A stretch of 64,000 nt of DNA from Adiantum capillus-veneris (taxonomy: Eukaryota > Streptophyta > Polypodiopsida > Polypodiales > Pteridaceae), in the NCBI GenBank assembly GCA_014529385.2, contig CM043944.1:79204384-79268383 (forward strand), read 5' to 3'. The position numbers and the translations under genes were made by a program. The notes under the pieces are model-generated. The model worked only from the letters and a program-made list of their open reading frames with translations. It searched no databases and was not told the origin of the DNA. Below, piece by piece: positions 33,735 to 46,101 of this stretch; position 1 is the first letter of the stretch, and every line of letters starts with the position of its first letter.

Positions 33735-35390
33735 TGTCATAAAATCTAATATCTAACCAACCCAAATGATTTTCTCATATTAAATTGATCACTTAATGTG
33801 GGAGAATAAACAGGAACAAGTGTTAAGATATAGATATGTGCTTATAGATCTATCTCAACACGGGGCCAATAGTAAAGGGGCCCAAATGGGAGATGGTCTA
33901 TCAAGAGCAAGGCTAACCAATGGAGCATAAGACCTTAGGGTTAGCTTCATTGAAGACCTCCAATAATGTGTGGAAAAGTCCTTTGACCTTAGGTAAGCTA
34001 GGGCTGAGCTTGAGGTGGGAACCCGGCCCAAGCTCGAGGTGTTTGTCCTACTTGAGGTGCTTGATTAAGGTTCTTGAGGTGCTTGACTTACTCCATGCTT
34101 GAGGTGCTTGACTTGCCGCTTGATTAAGGTGCTTGAGGTGCCTTGACATGCTTGCCTGAGATGCTTGTGGGAATACCCCCTAGTCCAAGTGCTTTGTCAT
34201 GCTTGATGACTAAGGTGCTTGAGCTCCTAAAGTCAAAAGCATCCCTACAAGAGGGGGGGCGAGCCCTTTTCCTAGGGATTAGAGAGAGAACACACACTCA
34301 CACTCACAAGGGAAGCCCCAGCTTGAAGAGGCAGCAAGGACACATGTCAGGTCCCTACCCATGTTACCTTCATGTGTTGCTTGAAGCCTATTGGCTAGGC
34401 TTCAAAGGGGTCCAATGATAAATTACTTGAATTATCTAATTGTTTTTGCATTTATCAAGTCCTCTCTCTCAAAGGGGAAAGGGGGACACTTGTCCCAAGG
34501 CTATCCCTATTGCTTGTAATTGGCTCTGCTTGTGATTGGCTAGGCCTGGAGGGGTCCAATGAGCTTCAAGCATGAGCTACAAGGGGGGGTCGACCCAAGC
34601 AAGCTAGGGGGGTGCTTAGGGGGTATACTCACCCACACACACTCACAAGCACTCTCATTGTGTACTATGCAAAGTGCAAGAGCTCCCTCTCCTTCTCCAA
34701 GCAAGTAGAGGTTGAGAGCCTACACCAACACTCTTGGCTATGGAGTGCAAATCCAACCAAGAGCCATGCTTCAATGCTTAAGCTTGCCATCTTCTTCTTC
34801 TTCATTACTATGCTATTATGTATGCTAGCAACAAGAGTATGATAAGTGAGGAACTAATTCTTTGATCTCCTACGAAATGTTTCTTCTTCCTCTTCCCTAC
34901 CCTCATTCCCTGCTAGCTCTCTCCACCTTCGAAGGTGTTTGAGGTCTTGGGACTGAGGCTTGGGATAGTTAAAGCTTTCTTCAAGTTTATGTTATGTTTG
35001 TGATGCATGAAGCCTTCCATCTTCATGGCATCACCTAGGTCACAAGGAACACAAAGACTGTATTGTAACAAGTCTCTCTTTATGGGAGAAATCATAATAC
35101 AAATGCCTATTCGAGGGGGGACCGGCTCCACATAAATCCGGTCCTCAATTGTTGTCATGTTCTCTAAACTCTCTCTCTTGCAAAATTATTGTCTATGCCA
35201 AGTTAACTAATTGCTATGATTATGTTTCTATCTTCAATTATGTCTACCCGCTATGCTCACAAAATCATTTCTTGAAAGTACTCTCATTAAATTCCGCTAT
35301 TCTCAAATTGAATAGGCAAATTCCATTACAGCTCAACTATCAATGGAAGGGAAAGGGCGGGTAGTGTCGTTGGAAATGTAGGGGTCTACA
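33735..35390 (+). repeat. 3' LTR of gypsy C (right end approximate)
   Basis: Starts TGTCATAAAATC right after a polypurine tract. From about 33810 it matches 60012-61204, the LTR of the second copy, with shared anchors ATATAGATATGTGCTT, AGCTCCCTCTCC-like segments, AACACTCTTGGCTAT and CTTCTTCCTCTTCCCTACCC. The match to the second copy stops at about 35000 only because that copy is deleted there. The end near 35390 (GGTCTACA) is a guess from a CA ending. There is no matching 5' LTR upstream of Gag in this copy. Confidence 0.7.
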
Positions 35391-35733
35391 CTCACACGCA
35401 CAATACTCGTGTTTCTTACATTGAACCTTACACATCCGGGATCTACTCTGGGATCAAGACTATTTTTTGGTGTTTCATGTTTTTTGAGTTTTTGTAAGTT
35501 TCTATTTTTTATGTTTGATTTTAGCAGGGTTTTTGATTTTTATGGACTTTTCTATATTTTTACTGAATAAAAATAAAAGACGAAACAAAAAAGACTTGCT
35601 GAAAGAAACAATGCACACCTTATTTTGACAGATGATGTGGTCGTACGTCCAAATGCGGTCTGCAAAATCAGAGCACGCACCTACATCCACCGAGGGTTAA
35701 GTGTGTGCATGTCTACTTTATGTGTGCATGCTT

Positions 35734-35837
<104 letters not shown>

Positions 35838-35939
35838 GCGCGCGCGCGCGTGCGTATGAAGGTACGTATAAAAAAGTGCAAAAAAATTTACTTACGCATT
35901 ATCCTTAACTGAGAGGTCCTCTTTGGTCAAAATGATTGG

Positions 35940-36800
<861 letters not shown>

Positions 36801-36838
36801 ATCTGGACGCATCATTGAACCTCATGAAGAGAGTGCTT

Positions 36839-37660
36839 CAAACGATTTGCAATCAATTCCTAGTATTGGGATAGGTCCATCGGCATAGTCTTGCTCTGGT
36901 GCAACTACTAACCTTCGTAGAATATTTAGCAAATCCTCACTCTCTTGCGGTACCATTAGTGCCTACGAAGAAGGGGTTAACCCAAGGGTCGAGGCTCCTA
37001 GTAATAGTGCAAGCCTAATGGATAGATTCTCCAACTTTATCGGCTTAGGTAACACAAATACCAATGCCTCCCACGAAACACTGGCAAATGAGGAAGTTAG
37101 CTCATACTTCGCTAATGGAGCCCCAAGCGAACCTCCCCATGTGGAGATCGCAGTACCCTCACAAGCCATGGAAGAAGACGCATTTCTGACTGATAATGGC
37201 ATGACTCATGAAGAGATACATCAAATCGAGGAAGCTCTCCAATTAGCTTGCTAATTGGAAGCAGAATCCACCTTGCGAGGTCAACAAAGATTGATCGAGC
37301 ACTAATCTAAAGCTAAAATCAATGCCGACAAGGGCAAGGCTAAGGTTGAGAGCACTGCACCTATCGATGTGAGAGTTTTTCATCCTGTCAATTAGGAGTA
37401 CGATGTCAAGACTCAAGCTTACCATGATAAGGTCACAAAATACACCTACCCAGTGTCATGGGAGGGGTTAAGGGAACATACGGTAGTTGCCAACACATAT
37501 CCAATATTTAAGAAGATACTTGGGGACTGTCTAAATCAAATCATAATGCAAGAACGCACGAAATTGGGAATGAACTATCCTTGCGAAGGTCCTATCATGT
37601 TTGTCCAAACAAGCGAGTCCCGTGGCCCGACCTTGGAAGAAATGGAGACCCGCTAAAAAG
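36839..37660 (+). pseudogene. Family D copy 2 Gag N-terminal region
   Basis: One frame from about 36960 to 37660 with stops at 37252, around 37303 and around 37393. It includes MDRFSNFIGLGNTNTNA, then MTHEEIHQIEEALQLAC and YPVSWEGLREHTVVANTYP. The last segment and the one around IIMQERTKLGMNYP correspond to HVGWLDVLQSTMG and ELERQNKGINMP of copy 1. This confirms that both are the same protein. Function beyond Gag N-terminus is unknown. A frameshift separates it from the core that begins at 37581. Confidence 0.6.
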
Positions 37661-38822
37661 TAGGAAGGATCCTCCAATGACAGTCTCTCCTGGTGATCTT
37701 GAGGAGCCTCACCTCAATGCTTCTATCTCTACCACGCCGGTGGATGGAGGACCCATCCCCATGAGTTACACCCCTTATGAGGAGACGGTGGTCTTGCGTC
37801 CGTCCCAAGCAACTGCTATTCTAAGCACTAGCAAATTTGTTCCCTTTACTCTCACCGAGCATACCAAACCTATGCCACCAACTGGGCCCACATACACCTA
37901 CGCCACCAGCCCACCTACCACTCTAGGCTCCGCTCCTAGACCACCCATGTATGCTACAAATATTCCGAGGCCTACAGCAAGACTTGGATTCATGCCGCCT
38001 ACCACCACCCCTCTACACCACACACCCCCAGGATTTCCACCACGTGCACCTGCACCTACTGCAAGATTTGCACCACCTTTTCCTATAGCTAGAATTCTGT
38101 ATTATCCTCCACCACCAATTCTTGCACCCGCCGACCCCATCACCGTAGAAACTGCCGTGGGAAGAGCTATGGCCGAGCAATTAGCCCCTCAAGCAAGGGA
38201 CCCTAATCGAACTGATTCCCGACTCTCAGTAGACATTGCCAAGCTCATGAGTAAGTTTTCTGGTGATGAAGATCCTAGGCAACACCTAGAGATCTTTGAG
38301 CAAGTTTGTGAGGCTTTGAGTGAGAGAAATGGTGTCTCAAAAAGCGATGCTTTTAGTCTTACCTTAGATGACAAAGCTGGAAAATGATATCAAACGCTCA
38401 AACCTAAGGAAAAACAAAATATGGCCACTTTCAAGACCGCATTCATAGCAGCTTTTGCGAAACAAGGACCTAAATGGGGATTAGCATCCCAATTACATTC
38501 GGCTGAATGAAACAATGGTGAATCCATGCGCGATTTTATCAACCGCCTCAAGCATTTAAACTCACGATGCAAACCCCACGAACGGTTCAGGGATGATCAA
38601 CTGTTGGATCGTCTCATCAATTGGATGAATCACACGAAATTGTATAACAGCTTGATTACGAGAGGGATAACCACATGGGATGACACTGTTGCAATTGTCA
38701 TTGAATTAGAGGACAACCTAGAGATAAAAGAGACAACCAGTGTCCCTAGCGAGACCACATCGTCCAAATCCTCCCAAGCTAGTCCCTCATCCATGGAGCA
38801 GATTGTTGCTTCCTACGTATAA
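37581..38822 (+). pseudogene. Family D copy 2 Gag core
   Basis: One frame with TGA stops at 38385-38387 and about 38508. The first 190 residues are rich in Pro, Thr and Met, as in copy 1. The gag domain follows: LMSKFSGDEDPRQHLEIFEQ, then DDKAGK, then a stop where copy 1 has the Trp of GDWYRTL (TGG to TGA). It continues with RDFINRLKHLNSRCKPHERF and LITRGITTWDD. The match to copy 1 is residue by residue, with one or two differences in every five. Gag forms the particle shell; this copy cannot make it in full. Confidence 0.8.
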
Positions 38823-39737
38823 AAGCTAGTCCGTACCAATACTTCCCAACCCCGTAAAGAACCTGCTCATGAACTAGTCTTTTGTTCTACCTGCAATGGA
38901 GACCACCCTACTAGTGAATGCCCCACACTTCACCCAAAGTACTTCAATCCAGGGTATCAAGGCAATAGATATGGATATGAGGGTTATAATCATAGATTCC
39001 GTCCCTCTTATCAAGTTTCCCCTAGACCCACAGTAGCACCGCTAGCTTTACCTGCTCCCCCCATCGCTACATCCCAATCTACAACCATCATTCCAGTTCA
39101 AGCCCCAAGACCTTATGTCCCAACTCGACCTTACTGTCCTTACACACCATACCCCCCACCAGTCTTACCCCCTCAACCAAGAATAGTGCCTGCCAATCAA
39201 GTATTAGGTGAGGAAGACGTAGAGGAAGACTATAGTCCACCCGAAGGCAATGAGGAATACAAGATTTATCTTGAATATTATGTCAATGACCCTGAGGGAC
39301 CAAAACCAGTCTATTAGGTAATTTCTTTAGGAAGAAGACAACCCATGAATAACCTAGGACGACGACCACCCCTTCAATGCTATGGATGTGGAGGACCTCA
39401 TAAATATAGTGAATGCCTTGATAAGAAACCCCTGCAGTGCTATAACTGTGGTGAAAACCACAAGGTGGTAGATTGCCCATACAAGCCAAACCATGTTGTA
39501 CCTACAGTTAACCCCCATCTGCCTAAGGCTACTTGCAATGACTGTGGCATAACTTATCTGATTCCACAATGTCCACACAAACCACCCGAAGCCCCAGTAA
39601 TAACACCCCTAAATATGATGAGTAGGCTTATCCAGAGTGAGAGACCCAAGGAAAACCCCAATCTCAATGCTCTGACAAGATTTCAAGCCAAGATTGATTC
39701 AATCGTGGCTGCAAAAAAACGAAATAGACGTCAAGAG
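38823..39737 (+). pseudogene. Family D copy 2 Gag C-terminal part with four short-spaced zinc knuckles
   Basis: The frame of the core continues after TAA at 38820 and TAG at about 39316. Four Cys/His segments are visible: CSTCNGDHPTSEC (about 38889-38927), CYGCGGPHKYSEC (about 39379-39417), CYNCGENHKVVDC (about 39439-39477) and CNDCGITYLIPQC (about 39535-39573, with His replaced by Tyr). The first three have spacing CX2CX3HX4C, one residue shorter than the canonical CX2CX4HX4C. The first and second are separated by about 150 residues of proline/tyrosine-rich sequence. Most plant Gag proteins have one knuckle. The insertion of copia E ends the frame at 39737. Confidence 0.72.
39733..39737. repeat. 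Target site duplication of copia E, left copy
   Basis: AAGAG, identical to 42666-42670 on the other side of the element. Confidence 0.92.
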
Positions 39738-39882
39738 TGAAGGGGATCGGGGAGCACCACAGACGGAGAGTGAGAGAGAGAGAAGGAGACACACGACACA
39801 GATATGGGTGGGGAGACTCAAAAAGAGTGAGCAGCCCCCTATACACTTATGCTATGTATAAGGTATACAAGTCAGTGGGCGC
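39738..39882 (-). repeat. Truncated 3' LTR of copia E
   Basis: Matches 42474-42618 with very few differences up to GGGCGCC and then switches abruptly to coding sequence. The (GA) run near the middle is kept in both copies. Confidence 0.92.
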
Positions 39883-40714
39883 CTACCTGTCTATTCTGCA
39901 TAGAAGTATCTCGCACAACTGACTCTCTGCTTTGCTCAGTCACTAGCAAAGCATGCATGTCTGACTCTGTCACCTCTCTGTGTGACTGCTCAAGTTGTGC
40001 CCCAACCGTGTGCACAACGAGCTCACTACTCTGCACTCCATGCAAAGCATCCTGCAACCCACAAGCAAAAGAGACTCGCCTGCTCTCTCGTTGTCTGCAT
40101 GGTTGTAACAAGATTGAGACTCGACCATCTCGCACCAGTACTACGTGCAATGGGTACCATGTGCCAACTCTAGCACCTCTCGCAATCACCAGCGAACCCA
40201 AATGCAACACAAAAGATCGCTCAAGCAGCGATACCCGATATCCACTATCCCGTAATTGTCTGACTGAGATCAAATCCCTTCTCAGATCTGGCACATAACG
40301 CACATGACGCAGGGTAAATCTCATACCACTGGGCAAGGACAAACATACGTCTCCTGCACCCTCAATGTCATACACAACACCATCAGCCATGTGCACACAA
40401 CCAAGTCTCCCACTAGAAAACGTGCTAAACCACTCACGATGCGACGTGATATGGAAAGTAGCATCTGAATCTAGTAACCAATGTGAAGACAATGTGCAAT
40501 CCGATATGCAATCCGTAGACATAAGATCGTCTGAAGACAAGCTAGATGTAAATGTGACATCGCCGTCACAAGCATACTCAGTAACCACCGTACCGATCTC
40601 ACTAGCATATGTCATGCCCAAATCTGCATCACGCATCTGCCGCCTCGGTTGTCTCAAACGCCTGAAACATCGACGCCTAATGTGCCCTCTATGTCCACAA
40701 TGCCAACATGTCAA
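39883..40714 (-). pseudogene. Copia E Gag knuckle, protease and gag-pre-integrase part
   Basis: A 280-residue open frame. It starts with a CCHC knuckle (CWHCGHRGHIRRRC, residues 3-16). The protease follows with WLLDSDATFHITSHREWF, where the catalytic DSG motif reads Asp-Ser-Asp (Gly to Asp). The conserved LRHVRYVPDLRRDLISVRQL block comes next. The residues after about 190 belong to the gag-pre-integrase region. The last 60 or so residues then run through the deletion junction into the 3' LTR. The frame is open, but the protease glycine change and the loss of all downstream enzymes make it non-functional. Confidence 0.85.
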
Positions 40715-40726
40715 GTCTCTATGCCG

Positions 40727-41128
40727 TCAAGACTTGCGTGTGGGACCAATCTCTCCCATGGACGTAGAAGTGGGACTAGACTCCCCTGTAGACATGGATG
40801 TCGCGTACATAGCATGTAAACTCTGCCATAAAGCATGAGTTGTAGTCTCCCTCGAGACCTGCCAGTCAACAGACTCAACCAGATGCAAACGAATCGTAGA
40901 CATTGCTAACTCATCAAGATCCTGCCAATCATCATCATGCATAGACTTGGGCTTCGCCGATAAACCACGCAAGGGTTTATCCTGCCCCAAATCCGCCAAT
41001 GCAACAAGCATATGCTCCTTCCAAGCAACAAAATCTGCACCATCAAACTGTGTCAGACCATAATGCTGGAAGTCAAATGAAAAATCATCCATAATGCTCG
41101 CAAAAGAGCAACCAACAATGAGTAGCAA
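40727..41128 (-). pseudogene. Copia E Gag
   Basis: A 133-residue frame with a Gag-type start, read best from the internal Met of MDDFSFDFQHYGLTQFDGADF at about 41092. It continues through FVAWKEHMLVALADLGQDKP and DDWQDLDELAMSTIRLHLVE to LWQSLHAMYATSM. These are the conserved blocks of the N-terminal copia Gag domain. The central part of Gag, normally about 100 residues with the 'LP..W' segment, is missing before the zinc knuckle at 40714, so another deletion lies at about 40720. Upstream is a leader of about 1.3 kb to the primer site. Confidence 0.8.
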
Positions 41129-42459
41129 ATGTCAACCAAATCAGCCCTAAACTGACTCGAATCGCATCAACAAAAGTCTACAAATATGGCTGCAAATCAG
41201 CCCCAAAACAGCCCCAAAATTCAGCTCTTAAACAGCTGCATAAACAAGTCACAAACGTGTCCCAGATCAGCCTACAACTAAGTCATACATGGACACTTGC
41301 AAAGAGGAAACAATGGCTGAAAATTCAGCACCCAAATAAGCCCTCAAACCTGCCTGTAAACTTGTAAACCTATAGCTGAAACCTGTTGAAAAACCTCAAG
41401 CCATTAGTGCTCGAATCCGGCTACCTAGCTCGTAGCCACACAAGCATACATCACAATACTCACTCCTGTGAGTGTGCCAAGATAACTGTACGCCTGTCAA
41501 ACCCGTGAGCTAATCACCAAGCCCACACTGTGCGATATCGATGCATACACACGCACAAATCTCCCACCTGCAGAGAACACCGCACGTAAATGTTGAGTGC
41601 AACCCGCAATCTCTACCTAGATCACATAAATGATACGCATAAAACTCCTGGGAAAATTTCGCCAGAGTTTTGTCAGTAAAACGGCCACAAAACCAGTAAC
41701 CAAAGTGACTGCACGCTCAAAACCATGAGCAACCAAAGCGCATCAAACCGCACTCCAAATGCATGCACCAATCTCCACACTTTGCATACATCATTGCAAA
41801 CACCTGCAAATCTAGTACACAAATATCTGCTCTACCTGTGACTGCCAAAAAACATGCTCGAGGCATACATTGCCGAGCTCAAAATGCAATCACATTAGTC
41901 TCCCTGAGCATCGAACCACATAAGGCATACATCGTATCCTCCCACCTGTGAGGAAACTTGCAGCAAATGTCACTCTCACATCTGAGAGCAAACCATGTGT
42001 GGAATCCTCGACACACAATTAACAACTGCTGCTGCAGCAGAAAATTCAGCGTTCAGAATTTAAAAATTCTGATATGACAAGCGCGTCCGGAGCGTGCCAA
42101 AACCCCAAGGTAGACTCTTGGATCACATGTATCCGAGTCCGGGTGTGAAAGCTATGCCAAAAAACCTCCGTTTCGACCCAAAAACGCAGCATAAACTGCC
42201 AAAAGAGGGCTGAAAAATGCAGCTCCTCAACCGTAGCTCGGCTCGAATGAGGTTTCTGATGGCTCGAATGGCTTCGAAAGGGGGGTAAAACGTCAGGACA
42301 CCTGCTGGAAACGCCCTCGGAAAGCTGAATTTGCCGATGCCGAAGTCGAAACCCTGTTTGCACTCTTGAAAGTGCGCGCGCGCGGACGCGATTTCGGGAA
42401 TGAAACTGGCTCTCCGCTGTCGTCGTGACTGTGCACACACGTGCTCCCTCCGCACCTAC
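41129..42459 (-). other. Untranslated leader of copia E
   Basis: A long AC-rich leader between the primer site and Gag with no convincing frame. It has composition and length similar to the leader of copia B. Confidence 0.6.
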
Positions 42460-42471
42460 GCTCTGATACCA
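42460..42471 (-). other. Primer-binding site of copia E (tRNA-Met)
   Basis: The minus strand reads TGGTATCAGAGC, the exact initiator tRNA-Met complement, two bases inside the 5' LTR. Confidence 0.95.
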
Positions 42472-42473
42472 AT

Positions 42474-42665
42474 TGAAGGGGATCGGGGAGCACCACAGAT
42501 GGAGAGTGAGAGAGAGAGAAGGAGACACACGACACAGATATGGGTGGGGAGACTCAAAAAGAGTGAGCAGTCCCCTATACACTTATGCTATGTATAAGGT
42601 ATACAAGTCAGTGGGCGCCCAGACTCTGGGCGGCCGGGCAAGGCACAGACGCCTATACCCCAACA
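42474..42665 (-). repeat. 5' LTR of copia E
   Basis: A 192-bp LTR reading TGTTGGGGTATAGGCG...CCTTCA on the minus strand, followed outside by the AAGAG duplication (42666-42670). Confidence 0.93.
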
Positions 42666-42670
42666 AAGAG

Positions 42671-43343
42671 CACAACCTCAAACAAGAGGCAAAATAGCAA
42701 AAAGAAAACCAAAAAATCAAAAAAGAAAGTTGTGAGTACCACCTCAGATCATGTCACCATACAAAATGCAAGTGATGATTTGGATAGCTCATCGTCATTT
42801 GAATCAAATCACAATCAAGTACAGGTGACAAACAAGATTTATATGGTAGACTTGCCTAAGATAACCAAGACCAATAAACCTGGTGTGTATCTAGTGCCGG
42901 GATAGGAGATCCATAAACTACAACAAGCTATTGAGATAGTCCAAGAAACTCAAGCGGCTATGGAACCCACTCCAAAACCTATTCCCAATGTTTGGAAGCT
43001 TCCCACCATAATAAGTAAGCCTATTCAAACAGGAAAACCCCTACAAGTACCTAGCGTAATCTCAGAAAAATCAGAAGAGAGACTCAATTTGAGAAATGGT
43101 ATCAAGACATGTTCAAACATCCTAACCCTGAGCAAAACGAGCAAAACATAGAGTCAAGAGAGCCTGAATCCCAAATCACGCACCCCGAGACTACCCACCA
43201 CACAGTGATAGATTATCTAAGTTTTGAGGATAATTTGCAAGAACCATGGGATATGCCATATCCACTTCAAACCTTATCTGAAGGGCGAAGTGTGATAGGT
43301 ACTCAATTGAATGCCCAAAGACTCATCAGTTTCTTAGGCATGT
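42671..43343 (+). pseudogene. Family D copy 2, Gag-protease linker
   Basis: The host element resumes after copia E. Readings include a lysine-rich start, then KIYMVDLPKITKTNKPGVYL and EPTPKPIPNVWKLP. After a frameshift near 43110 it continues with TVIDYLSFEDNLQEPWDMP and QLNAQRLISFLGM. The last Met codon (43340-43342) is where the gypsy F insertion interrupts the frame. It continues at 50027 with a Met codon followed by PITTIMLV. I recognise no domain here. By position it lies between Gag and protease. Confidence 0.65.
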
Positions 43344-43987
43344 TGTAACCGACTTGGACACTCCAAGTCGAGAATCTACCCCGGACACCACAAATAATCA
43401 CTCCAAAACAATTCATAGTTCACAATCGATTCGACACTGGTTCGGCAGAGCTCCGTGCCTAGAGATATTGGCCCCAAAGACTGGCACCCCTTTTGGTATT
43501 TCTTTTTGTATTAATCTGTGTTCAAAGTATAAGAGTGTAGGCAGGCGCTCACACTCAAACTCTGCGTCTAGATGCTCTGAGTTGTGAGGCCCTTCCCACA
43601 TATTTAAAGATTACAAGGGATGCCAAAAGCAGAGCCCCAAAAGCTTCAAAAGCTGTGAATTTTAAAACCTCTAAAAAATAAAGCTTTTTCTCTCATGGGC
43701 TTTGCAAAAATAAAGCAAAGCATTCTCTTGTCAATTGCGTAGGCTAAAAAGAAAAGCTCCCGTAAGCTGTCCACGCAAAAGGCTATACGAATTTTCGTGG
43801 GATGCGCCTCAAAACATGGAGCCCTGTCCGTACCATTTATGCCACATCATGCAATGTTGCCGTACAGCCACGTCATCATTCCTGTGGTGGTTGGCAATTC
43901 AACCAACCCTAGCCAGACTGTGTGTGTGTGTGTACCATGGGTAGCCAGTAGTCACCAACTGGGCAGCCACGTCACCAGTTTGTGACA
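43344..43987 (-). repeat. 3' LTR of gypsy F
   Basis: A direct repeat of 49381-50025. On the minus strand it is immediately preceded by a purine tract containing GCGGGGGGTA (44000-43988). Confidence 0.94.
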
Positions 43988-44559
43988 TACCCCCCGCTTG
44001 AAGCGTTGTAATCACCCTCGATTATGCCTGCAAAACAGATAGAGACCATAAATTGTCTTAGCAGACACTGGCTGTTGCATTAGAAACACACATCTAGCAC
44101 AAGTACCAATCGACAGTCACATCACAAGACATCACTTGACATCACAGGACATCACAGGGCATCACATGACAAATCACATTCAACATTCATTTGGATCTTA
44201 GACCATGATTTATTGGCAATGTAGTTAGCAATCGCATCTGGATCCAATCGGGATCTCATAGATGCCCGATTGACTAACCCTTACTGCAACCATGTCTATC
44301 GAGATCATTAAGACCAAAATGCTGTAGTCATTTCGTCTATCAGTTCCAGCACTTAAAAACAAGTCAAGAACAAATCAGTTTCATATTCGAGAATTCCATT
44401 TCATAAAGTCATACGGTAGAATACTGTCAGCTCTCAGTATCCCTGAAGCTCAAAGAGACATCAGTTGACTTTACTATTTTAAAATCAAGGCATCTGTTGA
44501 CAAAGGAGCAGAGTAACTCCCCTCTTGTGCAACCCACTGCACCAGACCTGCGGCCAAGC

Positions 44560-44927
44560 TGTATTCGGGGTTCTATTTGGAGTAGACTATGCTAAACCAA
44601 AAGCTTCAAGGTAAAGTTTCACAATCTGAGGAGCATCTTCTAGGTCCTTCTCCTCCATCCACTTTGCATCCAATGCAGGATAGTTATTGAATTTAACCAA
44701 GAACCGCCTTCTCACTTACCCTTATTCTTTCTGTCCTTATGTGTCAAAATCTATTCAGGAACAAGGATCTCCTCATTTTCTTCCACTTCGGGCTGCTCAT
44801 CAGGCTCCTCATCTTTGGGCACATCACCTCTAAAAGGTTTCAAGAGACTCACATGAAATGCATTGTGAATCCTCCAAGTGTCACGTAGTTTCAGTTGGAA
44901 GGAGACATCATTGATCTTTTTGGAGAT
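44560..44927 (-). pseudogene. Gypsy F chromodomain remnant
   Basis: Minus-strand readings in two registers give PEVEENEEILVPE, followed after a stop and a frameshift by RRFLVKFNNYPALDAKW and LEDAPQIVKLYLEAFGL. This matches a chromodomain (the R.FLVK(W/F)..YP..(D/E)A.W signature) at the end of a chromovirus integrase. Chromodomains recognise methylated histone tails and steer insertion. In this copy it is frameshifted. Confidence 0.7.
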
Positions 44928-46089
44928 CTAGAAAGGTCCGTAGTATTGCATACTAAGCTTTGGAAAAAGACTCTCCTTTCCCTTCTTCTTTCTCAGGCGT
45001 GCCTCCTCAAAACGTAAGAGCACCCAATCATCCTCCTTCAATTTCAAAAATCGCGTCGATGGCGATCTGCTGCCTTTTTCTGTCTTTTCTGAGATTTTTG
45101 CAAAGCCTCGCGGACCTTGGCAAAAGCCGTGTCTAAGTCGCACGTGTACTCGTCAGCTTCAAAAATCTTATCTTTCATGCTTAGGAAGGGTGGAACCTTC
45201 GCAGCACCTTCAATAATCTCAAATGGCGCCTTCCCCGTCAAAGAGTGTATCGTGTTATTGTAGGAAAATTCCACCAAAGGTAGATACTTTTTCCATTGAG
45301 TCTTCTAATCTGAGATATAAGACTTCATTAAATCTAAAACCACTGAATTTGCAATCTCAGATTTCATCAGTCTGTGGGTGGAAAGATGACGAAAACTGCA
45401 ACCGCGTACCAATGTTCTCCCAAATTGCCTTCCAAAACAAACTTGTAAATCTAGGTCCCTGTCGGAGACAATCGTCTCGGGCATGCCATGTAATTTGAAA
45501 ATCTAGGCTACAAACAGTCTCGCTAAGTGATCCAACTTGACTGTATTCTTCACTAGAATAAAATGAGCCTGCTTGCTAAATCTGTCAATAACTATCCAGA
45601 TACCATCGTGACCACTCTGTGTTCTCGAGAGATCAAAAATGAAATCCATTGCAATACTTTCCTAGGGGCGGGTGGGTATGGGCAAAGGTTGTAATAGTCC
45701 CTATGCTTTATACATGTCAAACTTGACCTTCTGGCATTCCAAGCAACTGCGCACTAACTCGTCCACAACCTTCTTAAGTCTCGGCCAAAAGAAGTATCTC
45801 TCTACCCTTTCAAGGTGGTAGCAATGCCACTGTGACCCGTAAAAGGCGGACAGTGGCATTTAGTCATAACATTCTCCCTCAATGGCTCTGTAATGCACAA
45901 CATGGTTTTTCTCATCAAGTAGCCATCCCAAATGGAATATCCCACTATTGTCTCCGCATCCCGTATCCGTGTGAAAACGTTTGCAAAATGATTTGTGGCA
46001 TACTGGTCGACCATATCCTCGAAGCTCCTATGGTGAATCGGGGAAATATCCAGAACCAACGGCTTCTGAGACAAAGCATCGGCCACCAA
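44928..46089 (-). pseudogene. Gypsy F integrase
   Basis: Starts with VADALSQKP (the end of RNase H/tether) at 46089. It then reads the HHCC zinc region: HCPPFTGHSGIATTLKG, then a stop at 45802, then CLECQKVKFD. Broken frames at about 45700-45350 read MDFIFDLSRTQSGH, then VSDRD and FHPQTD. The segment 45277-45044 gives MVEFSYNNTIHSLTGKAPFE. 45143-44928 gives the WVLLRFEEARLRKKKGK block and ends at YYGPF, where the GPF domain starts. Several stops and shifts are present. The two Asp of the catalytic DDE are legible; the Glu region (DGQSE in relatives) is damaged. Confidence 0.82.
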
Positions 46090-46101
46090 ATTCTTTTGTC
46101 C

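Larger units (their letters stand above)
39738..42665 (-). mobile_element. Internally deleted Ty1/copia element E nested in family D
   Basis: The 2,928-bp minus-strand element is flanked by AAGAG duplications. It has a complete 192-bp 5' LTR (42474-42665), a tRNA-Met primer site (42460-42471), a leader, Gag, protease and part of the gag-pre-integrase region. The coding region then runs directly into a truncated 3' LTR (39738-39882) that lacks its first 48 or so bases. Integrase, RT, RNase H and the polypurine tract are gone. Because the missing LTR start is needed for transposition, the deletion probably happened after insertion. Its LTR ends (TGTTGGGGTATA, CCTTCA) match those of copia B, so the two are related. 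Confidence 0.93.

Noticed and set aside
37581-38387. Proline-rich structural (extensin-like) host gene
   Set aside because: The frame continues into a retrotransposon-gag domain and zinc knuckles, and matches the family D copy on the other strand.
39849-40838. Cysteine-rich plus-strand open frames
   Set aside because: They are antisense shadows of the copia E Gag/protease reading on the minus strand.
43354-43985. Plus-strand open frames in the gypsy F LTR
   Set aside because: They are not conserved between the two LTR copies and lie antisense to the element.
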